Source of the DNA: Nelumbo lutea
Lineage: Eukaryota; Streptophyta; Magnoliopsida; Proteales; Nelumbonaceae
NCBI GenBank assembly: GCA_022828595.1
Contig: JAKGHH010000003.1
Location: 12,400,934-12,464,933, forward strand
Reading direction: 5' to 3'
Length of the DNA stretch: 64,000 nucleotides
The notes under the pieces were generated by a model, which searched no databases, was not told the origin of the DNA, and worked only from the letters and a program-made list of their open reading frames with translations. Position 1 is the stretch's first letter. The number at the start of each line of letters is the position of its first letter. The position numbers were made by a program, and so were the translations under genes. This document shows positions 11,852 through 24,090 of the stretch, in pieces.

Positions 11852-14800
11852 TTACACATTTGCTGTTGTTTCCCAGATTTCTTCCGAGGAAATGGTCTGC
11901 AAAGCAAGAAACCGTGTGAAAAGCAAGAACTTTGTGCAATCAACAACTTATCAATGGTAGTTTTCTGATTTATGCACTAGTCAAAGGAAAATGAGAGATA
12001 TCCAACCTTTGGCAGATACCAGGGAAAGAAAACCTTAGGCAGATATTTCAACAAGAACCTATATTTCAAACTACAGAAATAAAAAAGAGCGCATAACAGT
12101 CACTGTCATTCTAGCGCATATGATGTTGGTTGGTGTAACCAAGAGGATTTACCTGTTCTTTTCCAGCAAAGTCATTATCAGGTGTTAGGAATAGCATGCA
12201 ATGACACTCCTTCCTGTCAAAAAGAAATTCAGGTGAGATATGCAGACTGGATAAAATGATTATAGTGCTACAACTGAGGCAAAAAAAAGAAAATTTTTCA
12301 TTGAGCCAAGGAACTCAAAATTCATAGAGACAACTGTACCTGACTTTTCAAATATAGATTTTGAAACCCATTACCTTTTGAAACGAATGATTCACTCAAA
12401 GACAAATTTCAATTATTCCATTCTACAAGGACCTCTTTTTCACCATTAATTTGACATTCAAATCTAATCCAAATATTCCTTTAGATTAAATTGTGCTGAT
12501 AACATGGAAAGACATGAAGAGTGCAAGTACCGCAAAAGAAGTGAGATATACATAACCTACGGTGCCTTGAAAGTAAAAAATTAGTAATATATCTAATAAG
12601 GCGTCTTGGAAAGTTAAACTAATAATGTGGGAATGTATAGGATAACAAACTTGTAATATATATAATAATGAGATAAAATCAACCCAAGTTTTTTTCCTTC
12701 TGGTCAAAAGCTATTTCAATGTCTCCAATGCAACCAAAGAATCTTTAGGTATCCAAAAATACCCATACACAAAACATCCCCAACATCTGCCTACAACAAC
12801 AGCAAGACCCACGCATAAAACAGTTATCCACAAGCTCTTGGCCTCTTGCCATGTTGAAGTGCTTAAAAGTTAAAACTCCGGAGAATACTCTCCTTTTACT
12901 TAAGTGACTCTTAGGCTACATTTGGTTTGAAAGAAAAGGTAGGGATTTTCCTACTGGCCATTATCATTTAACAACTTTGCTGATTACCACAATGTTGTTA
13001 TCCACATATACAGAGCTAAGCCATTCTCCTTATAAGCATGTTCCTTATAAGTATGCTTTGAGTGCAACAATATTATAAATTTATAAGCATGCTAGAACTT
13101 GAACCAACTGATTTCCTGCCTTTCTGGAAAAAGAAAAATGTTCACTTCACTTTTATGCTTAAGGTCAGTTATTATAGAATGATCAGAATTCCAAGTCCAA
13201 GTGCTAAAAAATGCAGACACCCCTTTAGAAAATAAGCACTTGGAGCTTTCTTCGAGATGTAAATGACCTTTCCAAGTTTCATGTGGTACTTTTTTCTAAT
13301 TAATTACAACAGTAGGTTTTGGCATGTAAAGTCTAATAGGTTTTTTAACAGGTAACAACAAAAGGATTATGTTGTGAGAGGATATGCTGAAGCTGAACAT
13401 ATACATAAATGTAGGAGGAACCTTGGGATTAATCAAGAAACAAGATCAAAATGGAAAAGGAAAGATCGAATTACCACATGAAGCATAAGCATAAATGATA
13501 AATCAAAGTTAACCATGATTAAACTAAATGCTGACCTCAAATTTATATTAAGAACACTGCTCTGCTTGTAAGTTACAATGTTACATTATGAGAAAGGCTT
13601 GCCAATTTATTTTGTCAAGAATTCAAGGTTGATAATATAGAATGACTTGTACTGGAAAACTTTCAGCAAGTCTAAAATTAATATTTAAAAACCAATTCAG
13701 AAGTCAAACCAAAAAGGAGCTGCCTGCTGACACCATACATGTGTAGTAATATATAGCAATTAGGTAAAAAGCGTATGTGCATCTGCGTTCTCATTATTCG
13801 ATAATTATATAGATGCATCTCATCTCATTCTGACTCTAACTTCTTTCCCTCTCCCACTTTGCATTCCTTCTTCCTTTCCTCAAAATGATAATGGCAAATC
13901 ATCCTAGATATTTTCTTCCCTGGTCAAACAGTCCAAGCATCTTGGCTGGCCAAGGTTTTAGAATGTTCACAAAAATCTAATACTGTTTTTAGTCCTAAAT
14001 GCAAATGATCTAAAGTAAGTTTGTATATATGTCTTTGAAAAGGCTGATTAAATCAAGAAGGGTTGGATGGTAAAGAACTTATATGCTCTTCCGTTATCCC
14101 ATGTTCTCAAGTAAGTGTATGGTCTACAAAGAAAAAATCCAGGATGTAGGAGAAGGTATATCTACCTTTCCCTCATTGGAACACATGGACAATTCCAAAA
14201 CCCTTGCCCTACCTCCGCAGCCTTGTCATCATAATGCCTGCAACACAAATAGTTGATTGAACATAGAAGCTATTTTCAATAGACAGGGAAAAGTTCTGCT
14301 CAAGCATGGTCAGCTAGAATGTTTACCTAACAAAGTGGGGCACCTAGTGAATCTTTATGATCTGCCAATCCCTGTGAAAGTTCCAAAATAAATTGCTTTA
14401 ATAAATAAAAGTACTCAATTAATCGATTACACCTTTAATGAATACAGGGCAAAAAACAATACTGAATATGAATTTCCAAATACAGTTTGTGGGTTTTGAA
14501 TACTACATAGAATCACTTTCAGAATGGAATCCATTTGACCTTACTCCTTGTTGAGACTGATAACAAAAATCTAACTCGTTAAATAGTAAAAGTTGCAACT
14601 AATTCCTTTTCCATTATTCAGCTGACTAGGCCGTGTATAAAATCAACTAGAACTATAACTAATCACTAATCAGATTGTTCAAGAATATCCCCAGTGGGAC
14701 AGTTTTTACAATATGTGCCATATGCAATACACAAGCTAATTTTGTCAAATAGAAAGATCAAATACCACCCAAGTACAAATTGATTAAAAAAGAATAAAAG

Positions 14801-16383
14801 AGCTCCCAAGTAATTAATATCATGGTCGCTAGAGAAAACTTTGAATCATCAAATGCACTTAATTTACTGAAAAAATAACAGTTCTGCACCAAAAATCAGT
14901 GCAAAGTTATCTCAAACAATGAAAAAAAGAGTTTAGATTTAGAGAGAAGCTCTTAGATTTAGAGAGAAGCTCACAGTATCACTAGCAAATTTCAATAATC
15001 TAAAGCCCTTTTTCCTTTTTGAATTCTTGTATTCATGACCAATCAATTCCATCCCAAAGTTCTGGAAACAACTGTGAATTATGCTCTACCTCTTTTCACA
15101 CTAGTTGATAAGGCTTAACTGCTAAACTTTCTTTTGCCAGTAAACTTAGAGGGTGTTTGACAACATGGTTGGTTTTGTTTTGGAAAACAAAAACAACTGC
15201 CACATCAGCAAAATTGTATTGTTTTTGCTGATATTGCAGCTGGTTTTCTTTCAAAAACAAAAACAATCATGTTATCGAACACCCCCTTATTTTCTAGTGA
15301 TAACTGATAACTGGAATAGAAGATCAAAAGCAATCAGAGTATAAAAATGTAGCTAATAGGGCAGGTACATCATTCTTCTAAAAATAAGCATGAACAAAGA
15401 GTTAAAGAAACCTTATTCATTTGAAGCATTGCTGACATATTAAAAGAATTTGATCTCATCACTCTGAAATGTACCACTAGTAGGCACTTCCACAAACCTT
15501 GATAACAACAGAAGTGACTCCTTTATCAACACAGAAATACGTTCCTGATTTGCGAGCACACTGCTCTGAGAACTTCCTCATTATTTCTACAGATTTCTCA
15601 GAGGGCTCCACTGCAAAAATAAACAAAACATCACGTTGCAACATACATATTTACACAATAACTAAGAATTGATTTCAGATTAAAAAAAAGGAAAAGGTTG
15701 CAATGTGACAAAAAGCTTAGACAGTCTTCCATGTGTCAAAACCATATAAGATCATAACATATGGTTTGATTTACAGAAATTTTACCCACTAGGCTAATTT
15801 CACATGACCTATTCTTCCCCCTGAGCTTAAGGTGTAGAGCAAGTTACAGAAATAAACGACATTTCCTTTTCCAGTTTCAAGGACCATCATATATAGAAGT
15901 TTCCAAAGTTATCTTCATTGAAGGTCCTTTCGATTAATCTTTGGGAAAGATATCAATTTCTTCTCCTTCTTTGTTTAGATAACCCAACAAGGCCATAACC
16001 TTTAGCTAAAAAGAGCCTTTGTGTTTCTTCCAAAACACCCATTGTAAATCCTATATCTTCCACCTTAATACTACACAGCGTTCAAAACAAGGAACTATTG
16101 CATTTTCTTCCAAACCCGCGTCAATTAATGTGTTTTAGAAAAAAACAGGTGAACTATTGCATTTTTCCTCTAACAACACGTTTTCCTGCTCGACTCGATT
16201 GAGAAAAATTGGCGCGGGTGAAGCAATGAGTGGTTCGAACCAATAAAAGAAAAAAAAATCAGAGTAAGTTGAAAAAGATAAGTAAAGCAGAGAAATCCTC
16301 GATCGGTTTACATGGCGGAAACGATTTCTTGGTTTTGTGAAGCTCGGCGTGCCAGGGCTGTAAAGGGACGCTTGAAGATTCAT
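11852..16383 (-). pseudogene. FTRB: ferredoxin-thioredoxin reductase catalytic subunit, disabled
   Basis: FTR passes electrons from ferredoxin to thioredoxins in the chloroplast stroma, using a 4Fe-4S cluster and a disulfide built from CPC, CPC and CHC motifs. Exons on the minus strand: 1 from ATG 16383 (MNLQASLYSPGTPSF, transit-peptide-like) to about 16310; 2 15610-15498 (EPSEKSVEIMRKFSEQ, GTYFCVDKGVTSVVIK); 3 14371-14327 (GLADHKDSLGAPLC then TAG); 4 14237-14166 (HYDDKAAEVGQGFWNCPC); 5 12213-12153 (KECHCMLFLTPDNDFAG); 6 11896-11852 (TISSEEIWETTANV, TAA). All junctions from exon 2 on are GT-AG and match the family's phases. Exon 3 should end CPCR, but about 5 bp are missing, giving Cys-stop and losing the first CPC. 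Exon 1 also shows no GT donor in the phase exon 2 needs. Introns are kept, so this is a decayed gene copy. A working copy presumably exists elsewhere. Confidence 0.9.
15150..15286. mobile_element. small MITE inside FTRB intron
   Basis: A 137-bp palindromic element starts AGGGTGTTTGACAACATGG and ends CATGTTATCGAACACCC, forming terminal inverted repeats of about 20 bp with a few mismatches. It contains AAAACAAAAACAA-rich arms. It lies in the intron between FTRB exons 2 and 3. The target duplication is unclear, so the superfamily is not assigned. Confidence 0.65.
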
Positions 16384-18685
16384 GGCGACTTCAACCACAA
16401 CTACCCACTCTGCCTCGTTTCTCTGTGACTCCGCTCTCCGGCTCTCCGGGCCTGAAATTAAGAGGGAAAACCAAGAAGATTATTAAGGCCACGCGCGCCA
16501 CTCGTTTTCTGGGCTAGCAACTCGCCCAACGCCCACCGACTTACCCAATGCCGAGCCGTCCGTATATGCTGCACACTGATTTTGTGTAGAGACTGCTGTA
16601 TATTCAACCAGAACCAGACAACTGGACAACAAGTTGTGTGCAACAAATCCAAATTTATTGAGAAAATCCCTCTTAAATTCTAAAAGGTGATCTCACCTCT
16701 AAATAATTTTGCATCAAATTAAGAGTTTATTTAGGCAATATTGTCTTTCAACAATTTTGTTATCAAGTATAAAACAATTTTGTTATCAACAATTAGTAAT
16801 ATTCTATAGCATATATTTAATAATAATATATATATTTATTTTATAATCGATAGATATTATTGATATATTGATTATGTAAGTTATGCATAAAATACTATTT
16901 AGGCTGAAATTCCAATAGGAAGCACTACATGTGTTATTTGAAAAAGAAAAGTATATGATTTCCAAGAAGATCAGAATCAAGAGAGGACCAACCTTTGTTC
17001 AAAAAATGACTTGCAAAAAAATTGAAGGAATGCCATTTTCCTATAACTATTTTTCAGTTTTTTGGATACATTTACTTGTTATAGCATTTCGCATTTAATA
17101 TACAGTTTAAATGCAAAAAATAAGGATCAGATATAAGTAGATGCAAATTTGACTTATTTGTATCAAATTCGAATTGGAGTTGGATCTTATGCAATGGATT
17201 TATGTTGAATTTGAATCAAATTTGTATATTGAATAGTATAAATAAACCAAATTAAAAATAATCAAAATATTATATATAGTATTAATACAATGAACCAAAA
17301 ATGACTTCAATATTATATTTTATGAACAAAATTAACTGAAAATCACTTTGTATGAAATTTGAACTTAAGAAATTTAGCTTGTTTTTTATGGATAAGGTTT
17401 TATGTTGACCAATGCAAATTTTATGAGAATAGATATATATTTTTTCACCACAAATACTTTGAGAGTTATCAATACAACATTGGCAGTTTCTTTAGGAATG
17501 TTACGTTTAGCATTTCTAGTCTAAATGCTAACACCTACCAATGTCTATATGTATATAGTGGAAGTGGTTATCTGATGTGATGTGATAAGATAATTTCTCA
17601 AAAATATGTATTAATTAATACAAAACATAAGTAGACGTGACAATAATATCAAATACTACCGAAAAAAAAACATCATTCAAATAGACTTTTCTAATAGATA
17701 GAATATAAAATTTAAATATATTAGATTGGATCGAATCAAATTAAATTATAATGAATTGGGTCAAAGTAGATCTATATTTGATCCAGTTGTAAATGGATTG
17801 GATATCATCCTTAGTTAGATCGAATTTGAACTCCAACAATTGAATTAGCTGCAGAGCCCAGCCAATGCGGGGTCAAATGTTCTTGAGGACGGCAAAAGGA
17901 GAATGATTTGTGTAACCGTGTCTCATCTGTGGCTAATCAATTGACTCATCTATTCATAATGACATTAGCTACTATGAAGTGTGAAATCAACATCAGCAGA
18001 TCCGAGTATATTTCCCAAGCTGGTAGAGAATTCCTCATCAAATCTGTGTGTATTGAGAACATCTCCCCATACCATTAATGACACTGGAGATACTACTACA
18101 ACTATAATAACGTTCTCCGGTTAGGGATGTGGGAACAATTTATAGATAGCAGATCCGAGTCCAATTTAGATGGGGTCATTGGTATTCACTATTGAGCGAC
18201 CTACATTGTTTTAATCTTGCTTTGTTGGCCAAACTTGCTTCGAGGCTGACCACTAATGAAGATGGCCTGTGGATTAGGGTTGTCAAAGGTATATTAAAAA
18301 CATGAATTTTCTTAGAGATCTCCCTTCTGGAGGGCCATGTGGGCCATCGAAATTATGAGTCCTATACCAGATCCCACTCATCCTCAATTGATCAATGAGT
18401 TAATTGACCATGCACGATAGCAGGTATTGGTAAGCAAGGTAGAAGACAATGAATAGTGTATTCTTTTGAATGGTAGTTTTGACATTTTCAATAGATAATT
18501 GACGACCAGTTAACGACAATGACCAACTTGATACTTTTTAAAAATTTAGGTACTATAGTAACATTTGAAAGTTTGGGTACTAATTTGACACTACCCCCAA
18601 AGTTCAGGGTACTAAAGTGGAAATTTCCCTTTCTATTGTTTAGCTTTTACTTAACAAAGCCTATGCATCACATGGGTCCCACTAA

Positions 18686-20678
18686 TATATATTAAAACAA
18701 GGAAGTCTAGAAAATTTTTCATTTTTCTGAATTTTTATATTTTTTTAATCCATGTCACTTTTGAAACTACCAATTACAAACTCTACTTTCTCCAAAAAAA
18801 TCTTTCTAAAACCTCTTTCTCTCTCCCCACACTTTCCAATAACCTAAATAACCTAATATCATAAAATTTCCCCTAAACAAATTCCTCCACAATCCCCAAC
18901 TTTCTCCTAAGTTATTTCTAATTTGGTAGAAAGTTTCTCTCCTAAATTATCTCTAATTTTTATTTATCTTCTCCCCCACTTTTATCTACATCTATCTAAT
19001 TAAAGTTTGAATTAAAAAATTTAAGAATTATTTAAATATTCTAACAACATTATATAATAACTTTAAAATATTTATTAAAAAGACAAAAAATAATTATAGT
19101 CGATTTAATAATATTCATATTAATTGTACTATAATTTTATGGATTATTAAATTCAATAACTAATTAGTATTTTAAAATTTAAATAATGATATTATTTCAA
19201 TAAATAAATAATATTTTAAATAATTAATTTCATTTATAACAATTAATAATTCTAGAAAATAAATTTCAAAAAGTTAGTTTTTATTAATAATAATTTTAAA
19301 AAGTTAATCTTTATTTATTATATATTTATCTATACTAAAATTAATATTTATTGTATTTCAGTAATTATTTATTGTTTTTTGTGATAAATATATTTTCAAT
19401 AATCTTGTATAAATATTATTTTTTGTTATTTAATAGAACATTTTCAATAATTATTGGAGTTTAAACTACTGCTATTTAGATTTTTAAATTTAATTTATTG
19501 TGTATTTTTGCTAGAATTTTTTTAATAATTATTGGAGATTAAACTATTGTTCATGGGTTGGTTCGGCTCAGTTGTAGATTGTTTGGCCAGTCAAATTGAC
19601 TTGGTCAGGTTAGAGGGTTGGTCACATAGGTTATATTGGTTTGGGTTAATTTTCGGTTTGGTTAGTCGGTTAGAAAATTTAAACTCCAAAAAATTAATTT
19701 TGAAAATTAAGTTTAAATTAAAAAAATATGATGGCATTATTTAAAAAATAAATTGAAAAATTAAATTTATGATATAAACTATTTTAGCCTAAGAAATATT
19801 GGAATTTTCCCACTTTCCCGTATTAAAAATATATTTAAAATATAAAATATTAATGTATATCTATGCTTGAGTCATTCGATTTTAGTCAATTTACAAATGG
19901 TCAAAGTGAAATTGATCCAACCTAATCGGGTTGGGAGATTGTTGAACCAAAGCCGATTTGGAAATACTAGAAATCGGGTTGGTAAGTTTCATTAGTTTGA
20001 TTCAACGGGACGGGTGGGGTCAAGGAGCCTCTCCCCATCTCTGTCCCCACGAAAATCCCCATCTACGTCATCCCCATCCCTACTAAAGGGGACAAAGTTA
20101 TCCCCATCCTCGTCTCTATGGGGATCCTCACTCCCTGTGTTTCTTTATAATGTCAACCATTATGTTTTTGTTTTTTTTTTTATTTAAAAAATAAAATAAA
20201 ATATTAAAATTTACAATCCTATTAGAACAGATTCAAGTATATTCAACCATATTTTAAAAAATATTAGCATATAGATGTATGTGTATATATATATATAAAC
20301 GTATGTATGCATACATATATATTAGCGGGAATCCCATGGGCGAGGATCGGGGTCCACGTGGGGCAAGGAGTGCTCTCCCTGTCCCCACATCGTCCCTACC
20401 AACGTGGATGAAAATTTCCCCATCTCCATCTCCGCATCCTTCGGGGCAGATCCCATGAGGATTGGGGAAATAGGGAAAATTGGCATTCCAAAGTTTGATA
20501 AACAACCCTATCTAAAATTACTTATTGTTATTTTTGTATTGTAAAAAAATTATTAAAAGTAGTATATAAAAATATATGATTATTAATTATTATATAAAAC
20601 AATTGTATAGTACTCTTACATGTTTCTATTATTTATTTTTAAGTTGACAAATCCCGTGTGCACACGGGTCCTCGCTAG
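18686..20678 (+). mobile_element. Helitron-like element, copy A
   Basis: The right end has the Helitron signature: an 8-bp perfect hairpin CCCGTGTG/CACACGGG (20653-20668), six bases, then CTAG (20675-20678) followed by T. The left end begins in ATATATATTAAAAC, the AT-rich start shared with the two related elements at 38842 and 63920. There are no terminal inverted repeats and no helicase reading frame, so it is non-autonomous. It includes segments rich in CCCCATCCC around 20030-20130 and 20330-20470. It is present at the same place in copy B, so it inserted before the segmental duplication. Confidence 0.7.
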
Positions 20679-20686
20679 TTATAATA

Positions 20687-20990
20687 TATACCAATGTTTT
20701 TAAAACCGAATCGAATAGGGAACTATTATGGGGTTTGGTTCCTCGGTCAAAGGGTTTGACTGTTCGAACCAAATGGATGGCCTGTTTAAAAAAAATAAAA
20801 TAATAATAATAATAATAAGTGAAAAATGGCCAAAAACTATTATCTGGATTGATGATTCAACCGCCCAGATCAGCGATTCACTAACCAAATCAATTATTTT
20901 TTGCCAAAAAACAATTTTGGGCTAAAACGGAACCGGTTAAAGGACCAATTCTTGGTTTTTTTGGAGTCCAATTTTGAAAACATTGATATG
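20687..20990. mobile_element. MITE with CAATGTTTT termini, copy A
   Basis: The ends TATACCAATGTTTTTAAAAC and TTTTGAAAACATTGATATG are inverted repeats. The same element lies in copy B at 40819-41034, where the interior is shorter. A related element with TATAACATGGTTTTCAAAAC ends lies at 29794. Family not assigned. Confidence 0.5.
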
Positions 20991-21112
20991 TACTATGAAA
21001 TTACATCCACTTGGAATGGTACCAAGCATAGGATTGAATTAATCCTTTTTTCAAATTCAAGGCAATCAAATGAACCTCCAAGTTGGCAAATATAATTACG
21101 AATACTCGATAG

Positions 21113-21872
21113 TGTTGGATTTCAATCTCATAAGAGATTAAATCCAATGGGTTTGATTGGTCAATTACATGAGAAATTGCACCTGTACACTTGTTTGAAA
21201 AAAAAATCAGTTTTTCTCTTACAAAAACCCAGTTTTGAACTTGTCCCACATTGGAAAATTATAATTTTTGTTTTCAATATTTCAATAGGAGCTGATTTGC
21301 ACTCCTTAGAATTAGTAGAGGAGAGTATGGGGATTCGATACCACGCAACGTGCGTGCACATGTGTGCGCGCGTGTGTGTGGCGCGTGTGCGTGGCTTGCT
21401 ATGAGCGGCTCTGGTTTTGGTATGTTGATGACCGTTGATTACCATTGATGAGATCAACAGTCACGATTCGACCAGGTGTGATCAAGAGGCACAATTCAAA
21501 GTTAACAGTCACCAACTGTTAAGAAATTTTTAAACAATCAGAATGGTTGAATTTGTGACTGTTCAAGGTGCCTTCTCTAAACCAGCACCTACCTTTTCCT
21601 CATACCTCTTCACAAGTTATTTAAGAAGCATGAATTAGACTCCAAAAACACAATTTCGAAATTCACTATCTCTCTCTCTCTCTCAGTCCAGTCTGCTATA
21701 GTCTCATAGAAGGTTTCTTTGGAGATTCTTCAACTTTGCTGGTTGCAGATTCTCGCCCAAGGCTCTGTTGTATCCTGGGAATGAAGGTGCCTGTAACGTT
21801 CTAAAGACAGTGTCTTCAGACGCACCTCAGAGCTTCTCCTCCAAAGTTACAATGACCCCATCTTCCCCAACA
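21113..21872 (+). repeat. 5' LTR of the copia-like element
   Basis: 760 bp, starting TGTTGGATTTCAATC and ending CTTCCCCAACA. It includes a TATTTAAG promoter-like site near 21618, a GT/GC-rich simple tract near 21340-21390 and a TC run near 21670-21685. The inverted repeat TTAACAGT/ACTGTTAA lies near 21500-21522. It differs from the 3' LTR by substitutions and several indels, so the insertion is not recent. Confidence 0.9.
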
Positions 21873-21894
21873 ATTTTAGAACGTTATTCTGCAA

Positions 21895-23205
21895 TGAAGG
21901 CGGAAGCAAGCATGATTTCGATCAAAATGATGAACCAGGATCTTGTTCGACTAGACCAGTTCGATGGAGCAAATTTCAATCGATGGCAAGACAAGATGAT
22001 CTTCTTTCTAACCACACTGAAGCTATATTATCTGTTGGACCCGAATCTGCAATCACTTTCTGAACCCACTGACAAAGACTCTGAGAAACTAAAGAAGGAA
22101 AGAGCAAAACGGGAAGAGGACTCACATACTGAATGCCTTATCAGACCGGCTCTACAACTTCTACAAGGAACTTGCATATCTAAAAGAAATCTGGAAGGCC
22201 CTGGAATTCAAATACAAGGTGCAAGAAGTAGGTACAAATAAGTATCTTATTGCAGAATACTTTGATTTCACCATGAACGACCATAAACTTATACTAGAGC
22301 AAGTTCATGAACTACAGGTGATAGTCAATAAAATTCGATCCCTTAACATCATCCTTCCTGAATCTTTCCAAGTGGAAGCAATCATTGCCAAACTTCCACC
22401 ATCTTGGAAGGATTACAGGAAGAAGCTTCTGCACAAGGCTGAAGAACTTACCTTGGAGCAAATTCAGCAACACCTTCGTATTGAAGAAGAGTCTCGAATT
22501 AGAGACAGTAGGGATAAGACCCTGACCGGTATGCTGAACTCTAAGGTAGATTTTGTGGAAAACGGATTGAAGAAGACTAACCCTACATTACAAGTAAAGA
22601 AGAAGGATGAGAATTTCAAAAAGAGCAACAATAAGAAATGATCCTGCTATGTTTGTGGAAAGAAGGGGCATTATGCCCGAGTCTGCCGATATCGGAAAGG
22701 CAGAACCAAGTCTACAAACATGGTAGAAGACAATCTCGTGGCTATGATTACTGAAGTCAACATGGCAGAATCGTCTTCTAGATGGTGGTTTGATTCAGGC
22801 GCCACAGTCCATGTTTGTAAGGACAAGTCCTTATTCAAGACATATGAAGAAGTGACTGATGGTTAGGAGGTACAGATAGGAAACCAAACATGTGCCAAAG
22901 TTGCTGGAAGAGGCAGCGTAGAGTTGAACTTCACCTCCGGAAAGACATTGACTCTCCTGAATGTTCTTCATGTTTCTGACATTAGAAAGAACTTGATCTC
23001 AGTAAATATTGTTTGTAACAGGGGATTCAAAGTTGTCTTTGAATCTGATAAACTAATCATATCCAAGAATGGGATGTTTGTTGGAAAGGGATATGGTTGT
23101 AATGAGATGTTCAAATTAAGTATTAATAAAGGAAAAGTTTCTGCTTATATTGTTGATTCTTTCTCTTTATGGCATGATATGGTTGTAATGGGATGTTCAA
23201 ATTAA
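21895..23205 (+). pseudogene. copia-type gag and protease remnant
   Basis: Gag reads LVRLDQFDGANFNRWQDKM in the first frame (21895-22241). It then needs a frame change near 22215-22225 to continue with YFDFTMNDHKLILEQVHEL and LPPSWKDYRKKLLHK (to 22641). A stop separates it from the knuckle CYVCGKKGHYARVC (about 22646-22690). The retropepsin start WWFDSGATVHVCKD (active-site DSGA) follows near 22782-22830, with an in-frame TAG at about 22864. The frame resumes with LLNVLHVSDIRKNLISV and ends at SLWH (about 23172), where the pre-integrase domain should begin. A 45-bp piece (about 23090-23130) is repeated at 23176-23220, marking the deletion joint. The coding capacity is broken. Confidence 0.85.
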
Positions 23206-23267
23206 ATATTAATTAAGTAGTTTGGATTGAGAGAGAAATATGTAATTGATCAATCAATGTGGGGGAT

Positions 23268-24090
23268 TGTTGGATTTTAATCTCATAAGAGATTAAATCC
23301 AATGGGTTTGATTGGTCAATTACATGAGAAATTGCACCTGTACATTTGTTTGAAAAAATCAGTTTTTCTCTTATAAAAACCCAGTTTTGAACTTGTCCCA
23401 CATTGGAAAATTATAAGTTTTGTTTTCAATATTTCAATAGGAGCTGATTTACATTCCTTAGAATTAGTAGATGAGAGTATGGGGATTTGATACCGCGCAA
23501 CGCGCGTGCACGCGTGTGTGTGGTGCAATGAGGCTCTTTAGAAGTGCACTTTGCTCGCACTTCGCGTGACTTGCGATGAGCGGCTTTGGTTTTGGTACGT
23601 TGATGACCGTTGATCACCATTGATGAGATCAACGGTCACGATTCGATCGGTGTGATCAAGAGTCACAATTCAAAGTTAACAGTCACCAACTGTTAACAAC
23701 TTTTTAAACAGTCACAATGGTTGAAATTGTGACTGTTCAAAGTGCCTTCTCTAAAGCAATGCCTACCTTTTTCTCATACCTCTTCACAAGTTATTTAAGG
23801 AGCATGAAATAGACTCAAAAAACACAATTTCAAAATTCACTATCTCTCTCTCTCTCTCTTAGTCCGGTTTGCTACAGTCTCACAGAAAGTTTCTTTAGAG
23901 ATTCTTCAACTTTGCTGGTTGCAGATTCTCGCCCAAGGCTCTGTTGTATTCTGAGAATGAATTTGCCTGTAACCCAAACAACAAACTCAATAAAACTGAG
24001 GGGGAGGCAAATAACGTTCTAAAGACAGTGTCTTCAGACGCGCTTTAGAGTTTCTCCTCCAAAGTTATAGTGATCCCATCTTCCCCAACA
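23268..24090 (+). repeat. 3' LTR of the copia-like element
   Basis: 823 bp, starting TGTTGGATTTTAATC and ending in the same CCCCAACA as the 5' LTR. It carries an extra segment of about 40 bp near 23970-24010 (AACAACAAACTCAATAAAAC and a GGGGGAGG tract), plus an extra piece near 23525-23570. These are absent from the 5' LTR. Confidence 0.9.

Larger units (their letters stand above)
21113..24090 (+). mobile_element. internally deleted Ty1/copia-like LTR retrotransposon
   Basis: The 2978-bp element is bounded by TGTTGG...CCAACA LTR ends and a 5-bp target duplication GATAG (21108-21112 and 24091-24095). Copy B shows the empty site, at about 41126-41137. Internal DNA (21873-23267) encodes gag, a CCHC knuckle and the start of a retropepsin domain, but integrase, reverse transcriptase and RNase H are missing. 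A purine tract (GTGGGGGAT) precedes the 3' LTR. No convincing primer-binding site for initiator Met tRNA follows the 5' LTR. It cannot transpose on its own. Confidence 0.92.
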
